Assembly: GCA_963971575.1 (NCBI GenBank)
Contig: OZ020618.1
Location: 7,132,501-7,196,500 of the forward strand
Length of the DNA stretch: 64,000 nucleotides
Source of the DNA: Liopterus haemorrhoidalis
Lineage: Eukaryota > Arthropoda > Insecta > Coleoptera > Dytiscidae
Direction: 5' to 3'
Shown here: positions 35,885-47,400 of the stretch, piece by piece
How positions within the stretch are numbered: the first letter of the stretch is position 1
Layout of the letters: the number at the start of each line of letters is the position of its first letter
The notes under the pieces: model-generated
What the model was told of the DNA's origin: nothing
Databases searched by the model: none
Seen by the model: the letters and a program-made list of their open reading frames with translations, nothing else
Position numbers and translations under genes: made by a program

Positions 35885-36069
35885 TGAGTTCAAAAAGAAA
35901 TTAAATAAGGGTTGGCTATGGAAAAATAAAATAATGTCTATTAAAAGCTTTATATAACAATATAAACGTATGACAACAACAACAGTGATGACAGTTAATT
36001 AATTCTAAAGCTTGCTGTTGACATTACTTTTATTTTCCATAGCCAACTCTTATGTAATTTCTTGAACTC
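35885..36069. mobile_element. MITE with ~50-bp inverted ends
   Basis: GAGTTCAAAAAGAAATTA ... GGTTGGCTATGG at the left is mirrored by CCATAGCCAACTCT ... AATTTCTTGAACTC at the right; ~185 bp. Confidence 0.75.
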
Positions 36070-36327
36070 TTGGTATAATTGATAGGATAATCCAGCTTTT
36101 GACCGAAAAGGATTAGAGTGACTGAAAATTTAAATTATTCTTTTTTTTTGTGAAATAATTGTAACATTTTGTAATATAATTTTTTTTTCAATTTAAGTGT
36201 TATTTTTATTTATTTTTATTTTACACTGTACATAAGAACAAGCATATATTAAGCCGTCTTATACCTCCTAAGTCCAATAGAAGATGGCATACGTTAGTAG
36301 TTTAATATTTTTTTTTTATTATTTCAG

Positions 36328-37546
36328 ATATCGTCGTTCGAAATCCAACCAATTCTTATCCTCAGTAAAAATTCCTTTATCAGCTGTTTGGGACAACAGT
36401 TTAAAAGATTCTGATTACGACACAGTGACAATAAAAGTAGAACCATTTGATCTAGACTGGGAAGATGATCTAACATTATCAGATCTAAAAGCTAAAATGG
36501 GAATAACAGATACAAAAAAAAATAAAAAACGTACAAAATCTATTAAAAATGTAAGAAAACCACAGAAAAATGTTTGTGTTATATGTGATATCATAATTCG
36601 TGGAAGATCTAGTTTGATAAATCATTATTTAGTACATAAAGAAAATAGGATAAAGATAAATACTGAAAAAATAAGTAAATGTGAAGATAATGATTTTTTG
36701 AGATGTTGTATTTGTATGAAGGAGTTTACAGTTAAAACAGCTTTAGAAAAACATGCTGACTATCATGTTGAACGTCCATTTTTTTGTGAATTATGCAATA
36801 AAAGTTTTAAACAATCACAGAATTTTTTGACACACATGAATTCACATCAACCTTCAACTGAGGTTATGAAATGCCCAGAATGTGAATTTACAACTACCTT
36901 CAAACTAGCATTTGATAAACACGTCAAAAGTCACTCAAGAGAAGAATATAAATGTGAATTATGTGACAAAATATTTCCAGCACGCACTTGGTTTATAGAA
37001 CACAAAAATTATCATTCTGGTGAACGTCCATTTTCTTGCGAAGAATGCGGTAAATGTTTCCCTTACAGCCGTTATTTAACAGCACACAAAAAGAGCATGC
37101 ATCCTCATTGTTACTTCAAAGAACCAGAATTAAACGAATGTCAAATATGTAAGAAGAGATACTCCCATAAAAACAGTTTGAGGTTACACATGAAAGTACA
37201 TACAGGAGAAAATACATACTTATGTGATGTTTGTGGAAAAAGTTTGTCAAGCACTGATAAATTACAGTTGCACAAACGAATACATACAGGTTATAAACCT
37301 TATTCATGTACAGTATGTGAAAAAAGTTTTACTAAAAAAGATATTTTAACTGATCATATGAGAGTACATAGTGGTGAAAAACCATTTTCATGTGAAACTT
37401 GCGGTAAATGTTTTTCTCAACGTTCCCCATTGACAATACATCGAAGATACCATACAGGCGAACGGCCCTATGTCTGTCATTTATGTAATAAAGGCTTTGT
37501 GTCCAAAGGAATATTGGGCATACATCTTAAACAGGGGAAACATTAG
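36328..37546 (+). CDS. C2H2 zinc-finger cassette 11, alternative terminal exon (11 fingers)
   Basis: The acceptor TTTTTATTATTTCAG ends at 36327. The exon starts A + codons (YRRSKSNQFLSSVKIP) and gives 405 residues. The leader has TIKVEPFDLDWEDD, an acidic psi-K-x-E-P motif, then basic runs. The first finger, CVICD ... SSLINHYLVHKENRIK, is shared with cassettes 9 and 10. Ten further fingers begin CCICM, CELCN, CPECE, CELCD, CEECG, CQICK, CDVCG, CTVCE, CETCG and CHLCN. Fingers 5-11 align without gaps to cassette 9, including HTGENT, RIHTGYKPYSC and KGFVSKGILGIHLK. The first methionine is about 55 residues in, so an upstream start exon is likely. Confidence 0.88.
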
Positions 37547-37900
37547 ATATGTTATATTATGAATATAAAATCAAACTTAACTACTGGTCTAATTGTTAAA
37601 AACCACTTATAAACTGTTATAAATTTAATATTTTAATTATTAATATTGTTAAAATTTATTTAAGTTTATAATATGGACCGTACCGAGTAGGGTTTCCAAT
37701 TATCCGACATTAATGAATATCCGGATATCGAATACAGAAAATTCTAAATATTCGGATATATCCGGATAACAAATAAGAAATTAAAGATAATAGATTGAAT
37801 ACAATATTCATAGTGTTTTATAACTCATTTTTTTAATTTAATTTAAGTATTTTAATTATATACATTAATAATTCACAAAATAATAAAAACAATATATATA

Positions 37901-39176
37901 CAGGGTGTTTGTTTGAAACGGGGCAACTCGAATAACTCCTTTATTTTAAGAGATACAAAAAATTCTTCAGAATAAAAGTTAAACTAGACAAAAAGGCCCA
38001 TCTAAAGGTTACTATAAGAATTCTGAGGCACTTCCGGTCTCACCGGAAATGATGTCAAATTTTGATCTAGCATAGAGAATCGATAATTTTATATATTTTT
38101 CCTAAAAGTACATTAAATTAGCTTTACAATGATACCAAAAAATCATATTTTTATGTTAACCATTTTAAAATGGCGACCATTTATTTACAGAATAATAATC
38201 AACATAAGTTTTACAAAGTTGAACGTAGCAAGCTTTGAAAACAATAAAAAAAGAAACAAAATATCTCTAAAATAAACTATTTGACTATTTAGAAAAAAAC
38301 AAACCATTACTTTTTACAATTATTTTACAAAAAAAAAAAAAAAAAAAATGTTCCATCAAACCACAATTATTGTCCACACATTTTCTCATTCTTAATAAAA
38401 ACTCTTCCATCGCCCTTATAAGAGTACACTCTTGGATATCCCGGATTGCACTTCTAACCCTTTCTTCTAAATCTTCTATCGTCGTTGGTGTTGTCCGATA
38501 CACTTTATCTTTTAAATACCCCCAAACGAAAAAATCCAATATGAAATAACATGATATAACTTAAATTTTAATTTTTCAATTAAATGTTTTATAAATAACA
38601 AGAGTTTAATAGTTTATTTTGCTTATTTTTCCGGGATATCCAAGACTGTACTCTTATAAGGGCGCTGGAAGGGTTTTTATTAAGAATGAGAAAAAATCTG
38701 GACAATAATGGTGGTTTGATCAAACATTTGTATTTTTTTTTTTTTTGTAAAATAATTGTAAAATGTAATAGTTTTTTTTTTTTTTCTAAATAGTCAAATA
38801 GTTTATTTTAGAGATATTTTGTTTCTTTTTTTATTGTTTTCAAAGCTTGCTACGTTCAACTTTGAAAAACTTATGTTGATTATTATTTTGTAAATAAATG
38901 GTCGCCCTTTTGAAATGGTTAACATAAAAATATGATTTTTTGGTGTCATTGTAAAGCTAATTTAATGTACTTTTAGGAAAAAAATATAAAATTATCGATT
39001 CTCTATGCTAGATCAAAAGTTGACATCATTTCCGATGAAACCGGAAGTGCCTCAGAATTCTTATAGTAACCTTTAGATGGGCCTTTTTGTCTAGCTTAAC
39101 TTTTGTTCTGAAGATTTTTTGTATCTTTACAAATAAAGGAGATTTTCGGGGTGCCCCGTTTCAAACAAACACCCTG
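37901..39176. mobile_element. Mariner-derived fold-back element with ~545-bp inverted arms
   Basis: CAGGGTGTTTGTTTGAAACG at the left mirrors the complement of GTTTCAAACAAACACCCTG at the right, with TA at each boundary. The arms 37901-38444 and 38631-39176 pair over nearly all their length around a ~186-bp spacer. In the spacer and left arm (minus strand, 38285-38539) is FFVWGYLKDKVYRTTPTTIE, the typical C-terminal wording of mariner/Tc1 transposases. It is non-autonomous. Confidence 0.85.
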
Positions 39177-39370
39177 TATATCCGGATACCCGGATAACAA
39201 ATAAGAAATTAAAGATAATAGATTGAATCCAATATTTATGGTGTTTTATAACTCATTTATTTTATTTTATTTAAGTATTTTAATTATATATCATACATTA
39301 ATAATTCACAAAATAATTTTAAAAAAATATATATATAATTAAATTTATTTCATTTTTAAAAATGCGTATT

Positions 39371-39540
39371 TTAAAAAATAATTACATTGAAAGTTTCAAA
39401 ATTGAAGCGAATTCTAATTTTTATTCTAGTCAGGCCTGCAATTGAAAAAACGCGCTCTGTTGCAGTAGATGTTGGTTTTATTGTAAGAAGTGCTTTAAAT
39501 AATATATTTAAATTATCTGTCCTTGTTTTTGTGTTTGTTA
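39371..39540 (-). pseudogene. hAT transposase dimerisation-domain fragment
   Basis: The minus-strand frame includes TIKPTSTATERVFSIAGL, matching the conserved C-terminal hAT dimerisation motif (A/P-T-S-x-x-x-E-R-V-F-S-x-A-G). It lies inside the element with the 8-bp hAT duplication. The rest of the transposase is missing. Confidence 0.75.
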
Positions 39541-39626
39541 AAATCATGAAATCTTTTATCGAATTATCGAATATTCCAAATTGGTCGGATAATCCGGATA
39601 TCCGGATTGGAAACCTTAGTACCGAG

Positions 39627-40408
39627 ACACCGTACAGCATGTGAGGCAAAAAAAAAAAGCTGCGTCCTGTAAAGTGGGACGTTTGTAAGAGTACACAGGT
39701 AGAAACAGGTAGAACGCTAGTAAGCGCCAACTAGTAAGAATAAAGATGAAAGTGGCACTATCACAATTTTTAAATTCTATTTACAGGAGTGGTACGTTTT
39801 AGTGAAATAATGACACCCCAAACAGGTACAGAAACATTAATTCTAAACCACGCCATTTTGATGAAATTTTAGTAAATAGGCACTGGTTACCAGCTATGCG
39901 TGTCCACCATCCAGCAGCCACAAATGCAAGCAACATGCGCGCTTGTAACCAGCGTTCTACGTGTTCATACCTTAAGATAAAAGCCTCGTTCACCACATCT
40001 TCGGTATGGTACTCAAGAAAGATGCAGAAGTTATTTAACACGTTGATCAAAAATAAAAGATGTTTTAATTGTTAAAAATTGGTCCCATCTCAAGCAAACA
40101 TAATGAACGAAAAGCCAGTATAAAATTTAAAAACTGGCTTAAGTTTTAAAATCTAATTTAAATTTGAAACTGGTTAATTTGTCACATTACCAGTATGAAA
40201 CCAGTTTCAACCCTCGGCGCGCTAGCGCAATGTTGGTGTACACATATTCATTAAATAGTTTGACGTATACCGCTTTTAATAAGCAAAGAGATGCGGTTTT
40301 TGTCGTCATTTCGATCCGTTTTCCTTTTGTTCTTGTCATCACTTTGATCCGTCTTTCTTTTTTTGTCATCACTTCAACCTTTCTTTTTTTGAAGAGAGGT
40401 TAACATTA
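39627..40408. other. Non-coding spacer
   Basis: No gene is recognised. Open frames here on either strand are short and without similarity to anything I know; 40280-40390 is T/C-rich low-complexity DNA. Confidence 0.4.
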
Positions 40409-40777
40409 TTAAACCTTTGCACTCCAGCCTAGTGACCCATATAGTATACCAACAACTCCAGCACTATATTAGTTACTTTCATGCATTACTAAATTTTTGC
40501 TGTTAAGTCATTAGTAAGAGAAATTTTTAAATTATTTAGAGTTTTCCCGCCATAACTCTCCAAATATTTATCCAATCAAAAAAATGAATTTAGATAAAAG
40601 ATTTGTCTTCTTATTCTAAACAATTTTTGTAATTTAAGTTTTTGCTGAAATTTCACTGATTTTTCCTTAAAAAGACAAATTTCTTAAAATTCGCAAATTA
40701 TCGCCGGATTTAAAATGGATTTAAAGTTCATATTTTAAATGTCGCATTATCGGCGATAACGGAGTGCAAAGGGTTAA
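40409..40777. mobile_element. TTAA-flanked (piggyBac-like) MITE
   Basis: TTAA at 40409-40412 and 40774-40777 bounds 361 bp whose ends ACCTTTGCACTCC and the complement of GGAGTGCAAAGGG are inverted repeats. No coding sequence. Confidence 0.7.
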
Positions 40778-40942
40778 ATATCAAATGCTATTTTTTTTAA
40801 CATTTAAGCCCAAAAAAAATGTGTTGTGTGAATTTCCTCCGTTAGATCTTAATATATTTAATATTTATCAATATCATCTTTACTGTAGTATTTATTTTTT
40901 AAAGACATTATATTATTTACATAATACTTCAAAAAGAATTAA

Positions 40943-41483
40943 ATACACCCTGTTCGAAATGCAGAAATAATGTTAAAATGACGTAAAGGATTGAAGTCGC
41001 TATCCTATTGGCTGCTGAGTGAAATTAACGACTCAACAGCCAACGAATGACGAAAGATCGACGAAATTATCACGTGAACAATGCGTGATCACCATAGGCG
41101 CCCGCTAGGGGGGGCAAGATGGGTCAGTTGCCCCCCCTGGATTTCGGAACCAATTACTAGTATCTTAGAAAAAAAATTATATTATTTAAATATAAAATTC
41201 ATAAAAAAAAAACGATTGTTTATTATTATATTTTTGCTTTAGCAACTTTGGCTATTAGCCAGAATAGTTCTTATTTACTAAATCGATGATTTTTAACTAT
41301 AGAGAACACATTTTTAACTAGAAAATAAATGTTTTCCCTCAGCGGGGATCGTTCCCAGACCCGCCACGTGGAAAGCATTGTTCGAATATGACATCTATAT
41401 CTATGTTTTGGTCTTGCCCCCCTCTACAATAAATTCTGCGGGCGCCTATGGTGATAACAATCTCGTCATTCTGAATAAAGTAA
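40943..41483. mobile_element. MITE family B copy interrupted by a GGCGCC-ended element
   Basis: Left half 40943-41093 and right half 41451-41483 together match the other MITE B copies. Between them, 41094-41450 has ends ATAGGCGCCCGC ... GGGGGGCAAG and the complement CTTGCCCCCC ... GCGGGCGCCTAT. A second complete MITE B lies just downstream at 41613-41782. Confidence 0.75.
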
Positions 41484-41612
41484 ATTACATAAATAATTAA
41501 ATTTATTTACAGATTGTAAATTTGGAAAATTGTTATATACAGTTCAAATTGTTTTAGTACGGATTTTTGACAATTTCTTAGTCGGTAATATTGCATGCCG
41601 AACTGTTATGTC

Positions 41613-41782
41613 TATACCCTGGTCGAAATGAAGAAATAGTAATAAAATCACATGAAAGATTGTCGCTACTCTATTGGCTGTCGCATAAAATTAACTGCTC
41701 AACAACCAACGAATGACGAGTTTGACAAAATTATCACGTGAACATTGCATGCTTACTACTTCTTGATTCCGAACAGAATATA
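41613..41782. mobile_element. MITE family B copy
   Basis: TATACCCTGGTCGAAATG at the left mirrors ATTCCGAACAGAATATA at the right; ~170 bp with the ATTATCACGTGAACATTGCA block. Confidence 0.75.
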
Positions 41783-42496
41783 TTCCTGTTTATATGTGTA
41801 CTCTGGGATCTGCGCAAGCGCATGATGTCTTATTGTTAACTGTTTATATGTTGCTATGATTATATTGTTAGTTAACCAGTGGTTAAGAACGGTTAAATTT
41901 GTTTATTGGCAAAAGGGTTAATAGATAAAAGCAATATTTTGTTATTAATAATGTTATATAAGTTTGTTATAAGTTTCAATTTTATAGTTATATTGTTGTT
42001 ATTAAAAAAGTTTATGTAATAAAAATTATTTCCTGATATAAATATATTATGAATTATTTTTGGAAAATAGATATAGTTTTATTATTTATTATAAATTCGT
42101 TCCAAAAAATTACACAAAAGAATATGAAGATGTGAATTTTTTCATGAGTTTTTTGGAAAATTGGATTGACAGACAGACAAATTATGAATCTATAATTTTC
42201 ATGCAGACAGACAGATCTACGTACAGGCAAACCTAGTATCAAACAAAATGCCTTATTTTTTTTGAAACTTTTAGTTAAAGTTCTATAAATCATAAACATT
42301 ATTTATGCTTGGCATTAACAAAACAAAACAAAACTTCTTTAATTTTTCTTATTTTAAAATCAAATTTTAATTCGAAATAATTATAGTTTTATAAATCATA
42401 AACATTCATTTTGTCCACAAAATTTTCTGCCTAAAATCGTAAATAAACCAAATCTGGATTTATAGACAGACAAACAAGACTTCAAAACTTCTTTTT

Positions 42497-42544
42497 TAGG
42501 GTTTTGTAGGTATGACCAAAAAACCCTTATACCGTCATTTTGTC

Positions 42545-42582
<38 letters not shown>

Positions 42583-43540
42583 TCGGTAAAAATTGTAGCC
42601 GAACGGCTAAACCTAGAGAGTTGAAATTTGGCATGCTTATACAACTCGTTGACCCGCACATAGGAAAAATACTAAAACATCTAAAAAACATATCCCCCTA
42701 AAAACATAAACAAATATGTGCTCATCGAAAAAAAAAATATTTTTTTTAAATTCTGAGTAAGGTATTAAATGAAAGCCCTTGGTACGTGCATTAACGATCA
42801 AATTTTTATTTTTCCAAAATAAATTATTTTGAAGCGATTTTCGCCAATATTGTGCAAAAAAAATTTTGTCCCACACCCTGTAGCCCAGATAGTTTAAACT
42901 AAAAATCTGAAAAAATTCTAAGTAATGTACATTGGTGTGAACCGGAATAGTTCAACAGGAATTTTTGATCAGATTATGTTTTTGGAAAAAAAAGCATTTT
43001 TTGTGTTTTTTTGCTAATAATGTTGACAACTTATAGTTATATAATACGCTCAACAGTAACGTGTTTCTTGGTGCTGTGGCTAAGATACTTGCGTTCTGTC
43101 CAAGAATTCGTAATCGGACTCATGTTCGAGTCCTACGGAGACAATATTATTTTTTATTTATTTTTTGCATTTTTATATTGTTTAAATTATTTTTTCAAAA
43201 TTTTAATTATATTTTGGCAATTGTTGCATTTAATTTTTAATAGCGTAAATTTAATAACCAGTGGAAATTGTTGAAATTAAAATTTAATTATATATTTGAA
43301 TGTACACGAAATCAAAGGGGAGGAGCTATGACTAAAAACAACCAATGGAAGCCATAGGCGCAATTTTCAAAATCTTAATGAACCTTGATATATAAAAAAA
43401 AAATACTGCACATCTTTAAAAACTTAAATAATGGTAATAGGCATTCGAATTAAAATTCATAAAAAAATATTTTGTCATAAAATTTGTTTTGGCACCCCAA
43501 ATAATCATCATTCACTTACTAAATACCTGCAAAACCCTGA
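42497..43540. mobile_element. Non-autonomous DNA transposon with (GTCT)n tract
   Basis: The ends TAGGGTTTTGTAGGTAT and the complement of ATACCTGCAAAACCCTGA are inverted repeats of ~18 bp. A (GTCT)n microsatellite of about 40 bases follows at 42541-42582, then GTAGCCGAACGGCTAAACCT. Most of its length after 42647 matches the copy at 2436-4127. Another copy starts at 63874, and a decayed one is near 47057-47170. Confidence 0.7.
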
Positions 43541-43730
43541 AATGTGTGAAAATTCACACTTCACATCAATTTTTTTTACTTTAAAAACAATCTTGTATCG
43601 AAATTAATATTCGCATTTGAAAAAATCAATTAATTGTATTTTTTATTGTAATTTTGATTATTGGGACATTATTTATAAAAAAAATGTTTTATTTCAATTG
43701 TTTCATTAATATTTTCATTAAAAATTGCAG

Positions 43731-44310
43731 ATTTTCGGCGGATTCTGATCCTATAATCAAAATAGAACGTCTAACCCCGGATTTAACAGAAAATGGAATT
43801 TTTGAAACAATTCCTTTCGAGATGGATTTGAATGATTTCCTCGATCTTAATCAAGTAATAAAAGAAGAAGTTGATGATGAAGAAATTCAAGGCCAAACAT
43901 TATTATTACCAGAAGATAGTTCCAAAGAAACTAAAGACTCAAGAAATTTAACTTGTTGGATTTGTAATGCAATATTTTCTAATCCTGTTGAATTTGTTGA
44001 TCATTGTACTTCGCATAAACAAAACGAGATACATGAAAAAACGGGTAAATTGAGAGATATGAAGATACTGAAATGTTGGACTTGCAATAAACGGTTTATT
44101 AATAATGATGCATTTATTGAGCATTGTTTACAACATCAAAAACATAGTATCTACAAATTAACGAGAGACAGACGGAAGAAGAATACGAGAGTAATAAGTA
44201 CAAAAAAGAAGCCTAGACATATAAGGGAAAAAATTATTAAACAAGTTGTCAAATCTGACATGGTTTTAAGACATAAAAAACAAAACTGGTCTAATTTACT
44301 TGATGAATAG
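43731..44310 (+). CDS. C2H2 zinc-finger cassette 12, shortest alternative terminal exon (2 fingers, basic tail)
   Basis: The acceptor TTTTCATTAAAAATTGCAG ends at 43730. The exon starts A + codons (FSADSDPIIKIERLTPD) and gives 192 residues. Two psi-K-x-E motifs (IIKIERL, QVIKEEVDDEE) sit in an acidic leader. The two fingers begin CWICN (ending FVDHCTSHKQNEI, the clade's first finger) and CWTCN. They are followed not by more fingers but by a ~50-residue strongly basic tail (RDRRKKNTR, STKKKPRHIREK). It is the last member of the array; an F-box gene starts 118 bases after its stop. Two fingers seldom give high site specificity, so the product may compete or recruit rather than recognise a long site (inference). 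Confidence 0.82.
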
Positions 44311-44428
44311 TTACTATAGTAATAGTTTTCTTTTAGTTTATAAGTTTAGTTTGGTTATATTTTCCATCAAGTGACGAAAATTTACATCATTTTTTTAGAA
44401 AGTAACATATGTTTAAAAGTAATTCACA

Positions 44429-47400
44429 ATGATTAACTGGGCTGAAATTCCATGTGTTATAGTATTAGAAATAATGCAGTATCTGTCAAGAAGAGACCGA
44501 CTTTCTTGTGGGATGGTGTGTAAGGCATGGTATGCCACAATGCGTGATCCACTTTTGTGGAAAAATATGCATGTTTGCCTAGACATGGATCTAACAGGTA
44601 TTAACTACACACCATAAAATTCATCCTTTATTTAAATAAATAAATAATTAAATATGACATCTGTCAAATGTCAAAATATAAAGGTACACCCCAAGAAATA
44701 CAAAACAAAGCAAAGGCCATTAAAAAATTAAAAAAAAAAAAAAAAATACAAAACATACCTTACTCTTACCTCCTGATTAGGGACCGGAGTTCGAACGTAA
44801 GTCAAACGGGCAAAAGTGAAAGCACAGCCTTTATTTAATTTAGGCGCATTTACGCCGCCGAAAACCTCCATCAATTATTTTATTAAAACTTGAAAAACGA
44901 GATTTTATATCGCAAAGGAAATTAAGTAAAACTTTCGCATATATCCTAGACTTAGTAAAAGTTATGTATACATTCTACATATCGTCGGTGATGTCACAGT
45001 ACCTTCTGTCTATTTTCAGCGAAAACCAGTTCTTGTTTGCTTTGTAACTCACGTATCAGAGCGCATGTTGTGACAATGCCTCTTAACAAGAAAAATGTAT
45101 TTAAGGTCTAAATTCCATACAAAGCAAAACCTTGTATCTTATACTACGCAAAAGTGGCTGACATAAAGCTGTTTTTTACCTCTTCTGTAAATTTTTGGTT
45201 AATGTTCCGTATTAGACCAACACAACTAGGCTGTATGCTTAGAATGAAGTATATTATAACGTTAGAAACGAGAAGGCATGGTCGTAAGAGTGGGGAGCCA
45301 ATAGAAATCACTCATACATCTGTAGTGTGCAGAGAAATACGCGTTTTTAACATAACGATACTTCCGAATGTTACTGATATTTTTGGAACTCTACGAAGTT
45401 AATGTTTTTAAAATATGTATTCTATAAATCTCATTGGAAACAGGTAAAAATTCCTTATGGGTACCTGTTTATATACGTTGTATTAACTTATCCTGTTTAT
45501 ATACGTTTATATACGTTTTGTTAACTAAAAATAATCTAATTAGTTTTATCATTGATTGTTTGCATATAATGAAGTTATATAAATGCTTTATACAGTTTTA
45601 ATACATTTACATAATTTTGCATGTATGAATGCGACGAAAAACGGAATGTTCTATTTCACATAAAATTGGTAGGTCAAAATATATTGATATTTTTTAGAAT
45701 TCTCTCTTTTAATAAAGTTAATGTTTTTCAAAATATGTATACTATAAATCTCATTTAAACCATTTATGGTTGGTTTATATACGGAACAAGAATATGGAAT
45801 GGAAAATAAGAATAGTACACAAGAATAAAAAATATGAAACCGTTTATATCGAACATAATATTTCGTCGCTGCGCCTGCGTACTTGCGTTGGCCTGTGTTT
45901 AACGGTTGTCACTTGACAAGTTGTTGTATTTCATATAACCTTTAAAAAAAAATCGTGTTCAGTAAAATGGATTCAGAAGATTTTGTAAATTTATTTGCTT
46001 GTGTTTCACATATTATATTATTGTTTCCAACCTTCTGATCATAGCTGGAAAACATCTGTTGAACATATTTGGTTACGGCCGACATTTTGACTGTTGTGCG
46101 CATGCTTTTCGTCTTATTCTTGGAATAGGAATAAAATGTTAAATGTTTCCAACTATTCTTGTGTTTAAGTTAAATTTCATTCCTACATAAACCGATATAC
46201 GGCGCAGCCATGTTTTAACAACTTGTGTACTATTTCCTATTCCTTATTCTTGTTCCGTATATAAACCAACCATTAAATGTGACTTTAAGCGTATAAATAC
46301 TGAAATTTCATTATTCAAGTTTTTCTTTAAAAACGTTAATACGAAATAAATGTTAACAAACACTTATTAAATAATTGCTTGGATTTCAGAACGGATAATT
46401 ATCAAGTACTTATTTAGATACAGTTTAGAATAAAAATATTGAAAATGATAAAGTGAATCGTAAATGTTATGTTTTGAAAGAAAGGGGCGGCGCTTCGTCA
46501 GGGCCAAATCTCATTCTAACTAGCATACGCGTTTTCTCTAACGAATTGTTTGTGATGGCCTTATATGGAACATTAACCTAGAATTCTATTACTCATAATC
46601 CCACCACTGTTTTTTTTTTTTTACTTTAATGTTACTAAATAAAATAAGTTGGGGTGTACTTATTTCTGTTTGTCCTTTAATTTTCTTCTTTTGTAAAATA
46701 ATCTTAAGCTTAAATCCAAATATGTACAATATATTTTTGTTGATTAATGATAATAAAATATTTTTGTAATATATAAATGTTATTTTTAGACCCTCTAACA
46801 GAAATCCAGACGAGAAGATATGCATCTCATATTACTTCTTTAGATTTAGCCTGGTCAAAACCATACCTACCGAAAAGATGGATTAGAAGTCGGATGACAA
46901 CTGTAGCTTACGATACATGTCAGTATTTGATGCTTTTAAAAGAGTGTCGAATAACCCTAACTCATCTCAAACTCACTGATTGGTATTTTACTTGGAAATT
47001 TAAAAAAGTGGTTTATCATCTTTGCTTATTTTTAAAGTAATTTTTTAAAATAATTTTTAGGATTTCGTAGGTAATAAAAACAATATTTATACTGTCACTC
47101 TTGTCTGTCTGTCGGGTATAAATTGTGGCTAAATAGTTAGACCTAGAGTTTTGAAATTTGGCAAAATATTGAAGGTGTACTTTTGAAAGACTTTTTTTGT
47201 ATTAAATATATATTTTCCTAAAATTTAATGTGATCCATATGTTTTAAAGCCTAGATTAACATACAAAAAATAATTTTAATTATTTTACGCCATTTTTATC
47301 AAAAATGTTACCATTGAAATTGAGCTATTGACAGGAGGTAAAAGGAGAGGCAACGGACATGCCAGTTAGTAGAGCTCGTTCAACTTAACTTCACCACAGG

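Larger units (their letters stand above)
37688..39618. mobile_element. hAT transposon remnant with 8-bp target duplication
   Basis: The ends TAGGGTTTCC and the complement of GGAAACCTTA are inverted repeats, flanked on both sides by GTACCGAG (37680-37687 and 39619-39626), an 8-bp duplication diagnostic of hAT elements. It carries repeated CCGGATATCC motifs near both ends, a hAT transposase C-terminal remnant on the minus strand, and a fold-back element inserted between two ~150-bp direct copies of its own sequence (about 37755-37900 and 39180-39340). Confidence 0.85.

Noticed and set aside
38285..38539. Minus-strand frame resembling a mariner transposase end, as an active gene
   Set aside because: Only the C-terminal fragment is present, inside a fold-back element; recorded as a remnant.
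42541..42585. (GTCT)n tract considered as a CRISPR-like or regulatory repeat
   Set aside because: Simple tetranucleotide microsatellite without spacers, in a eukaryotic transposon.
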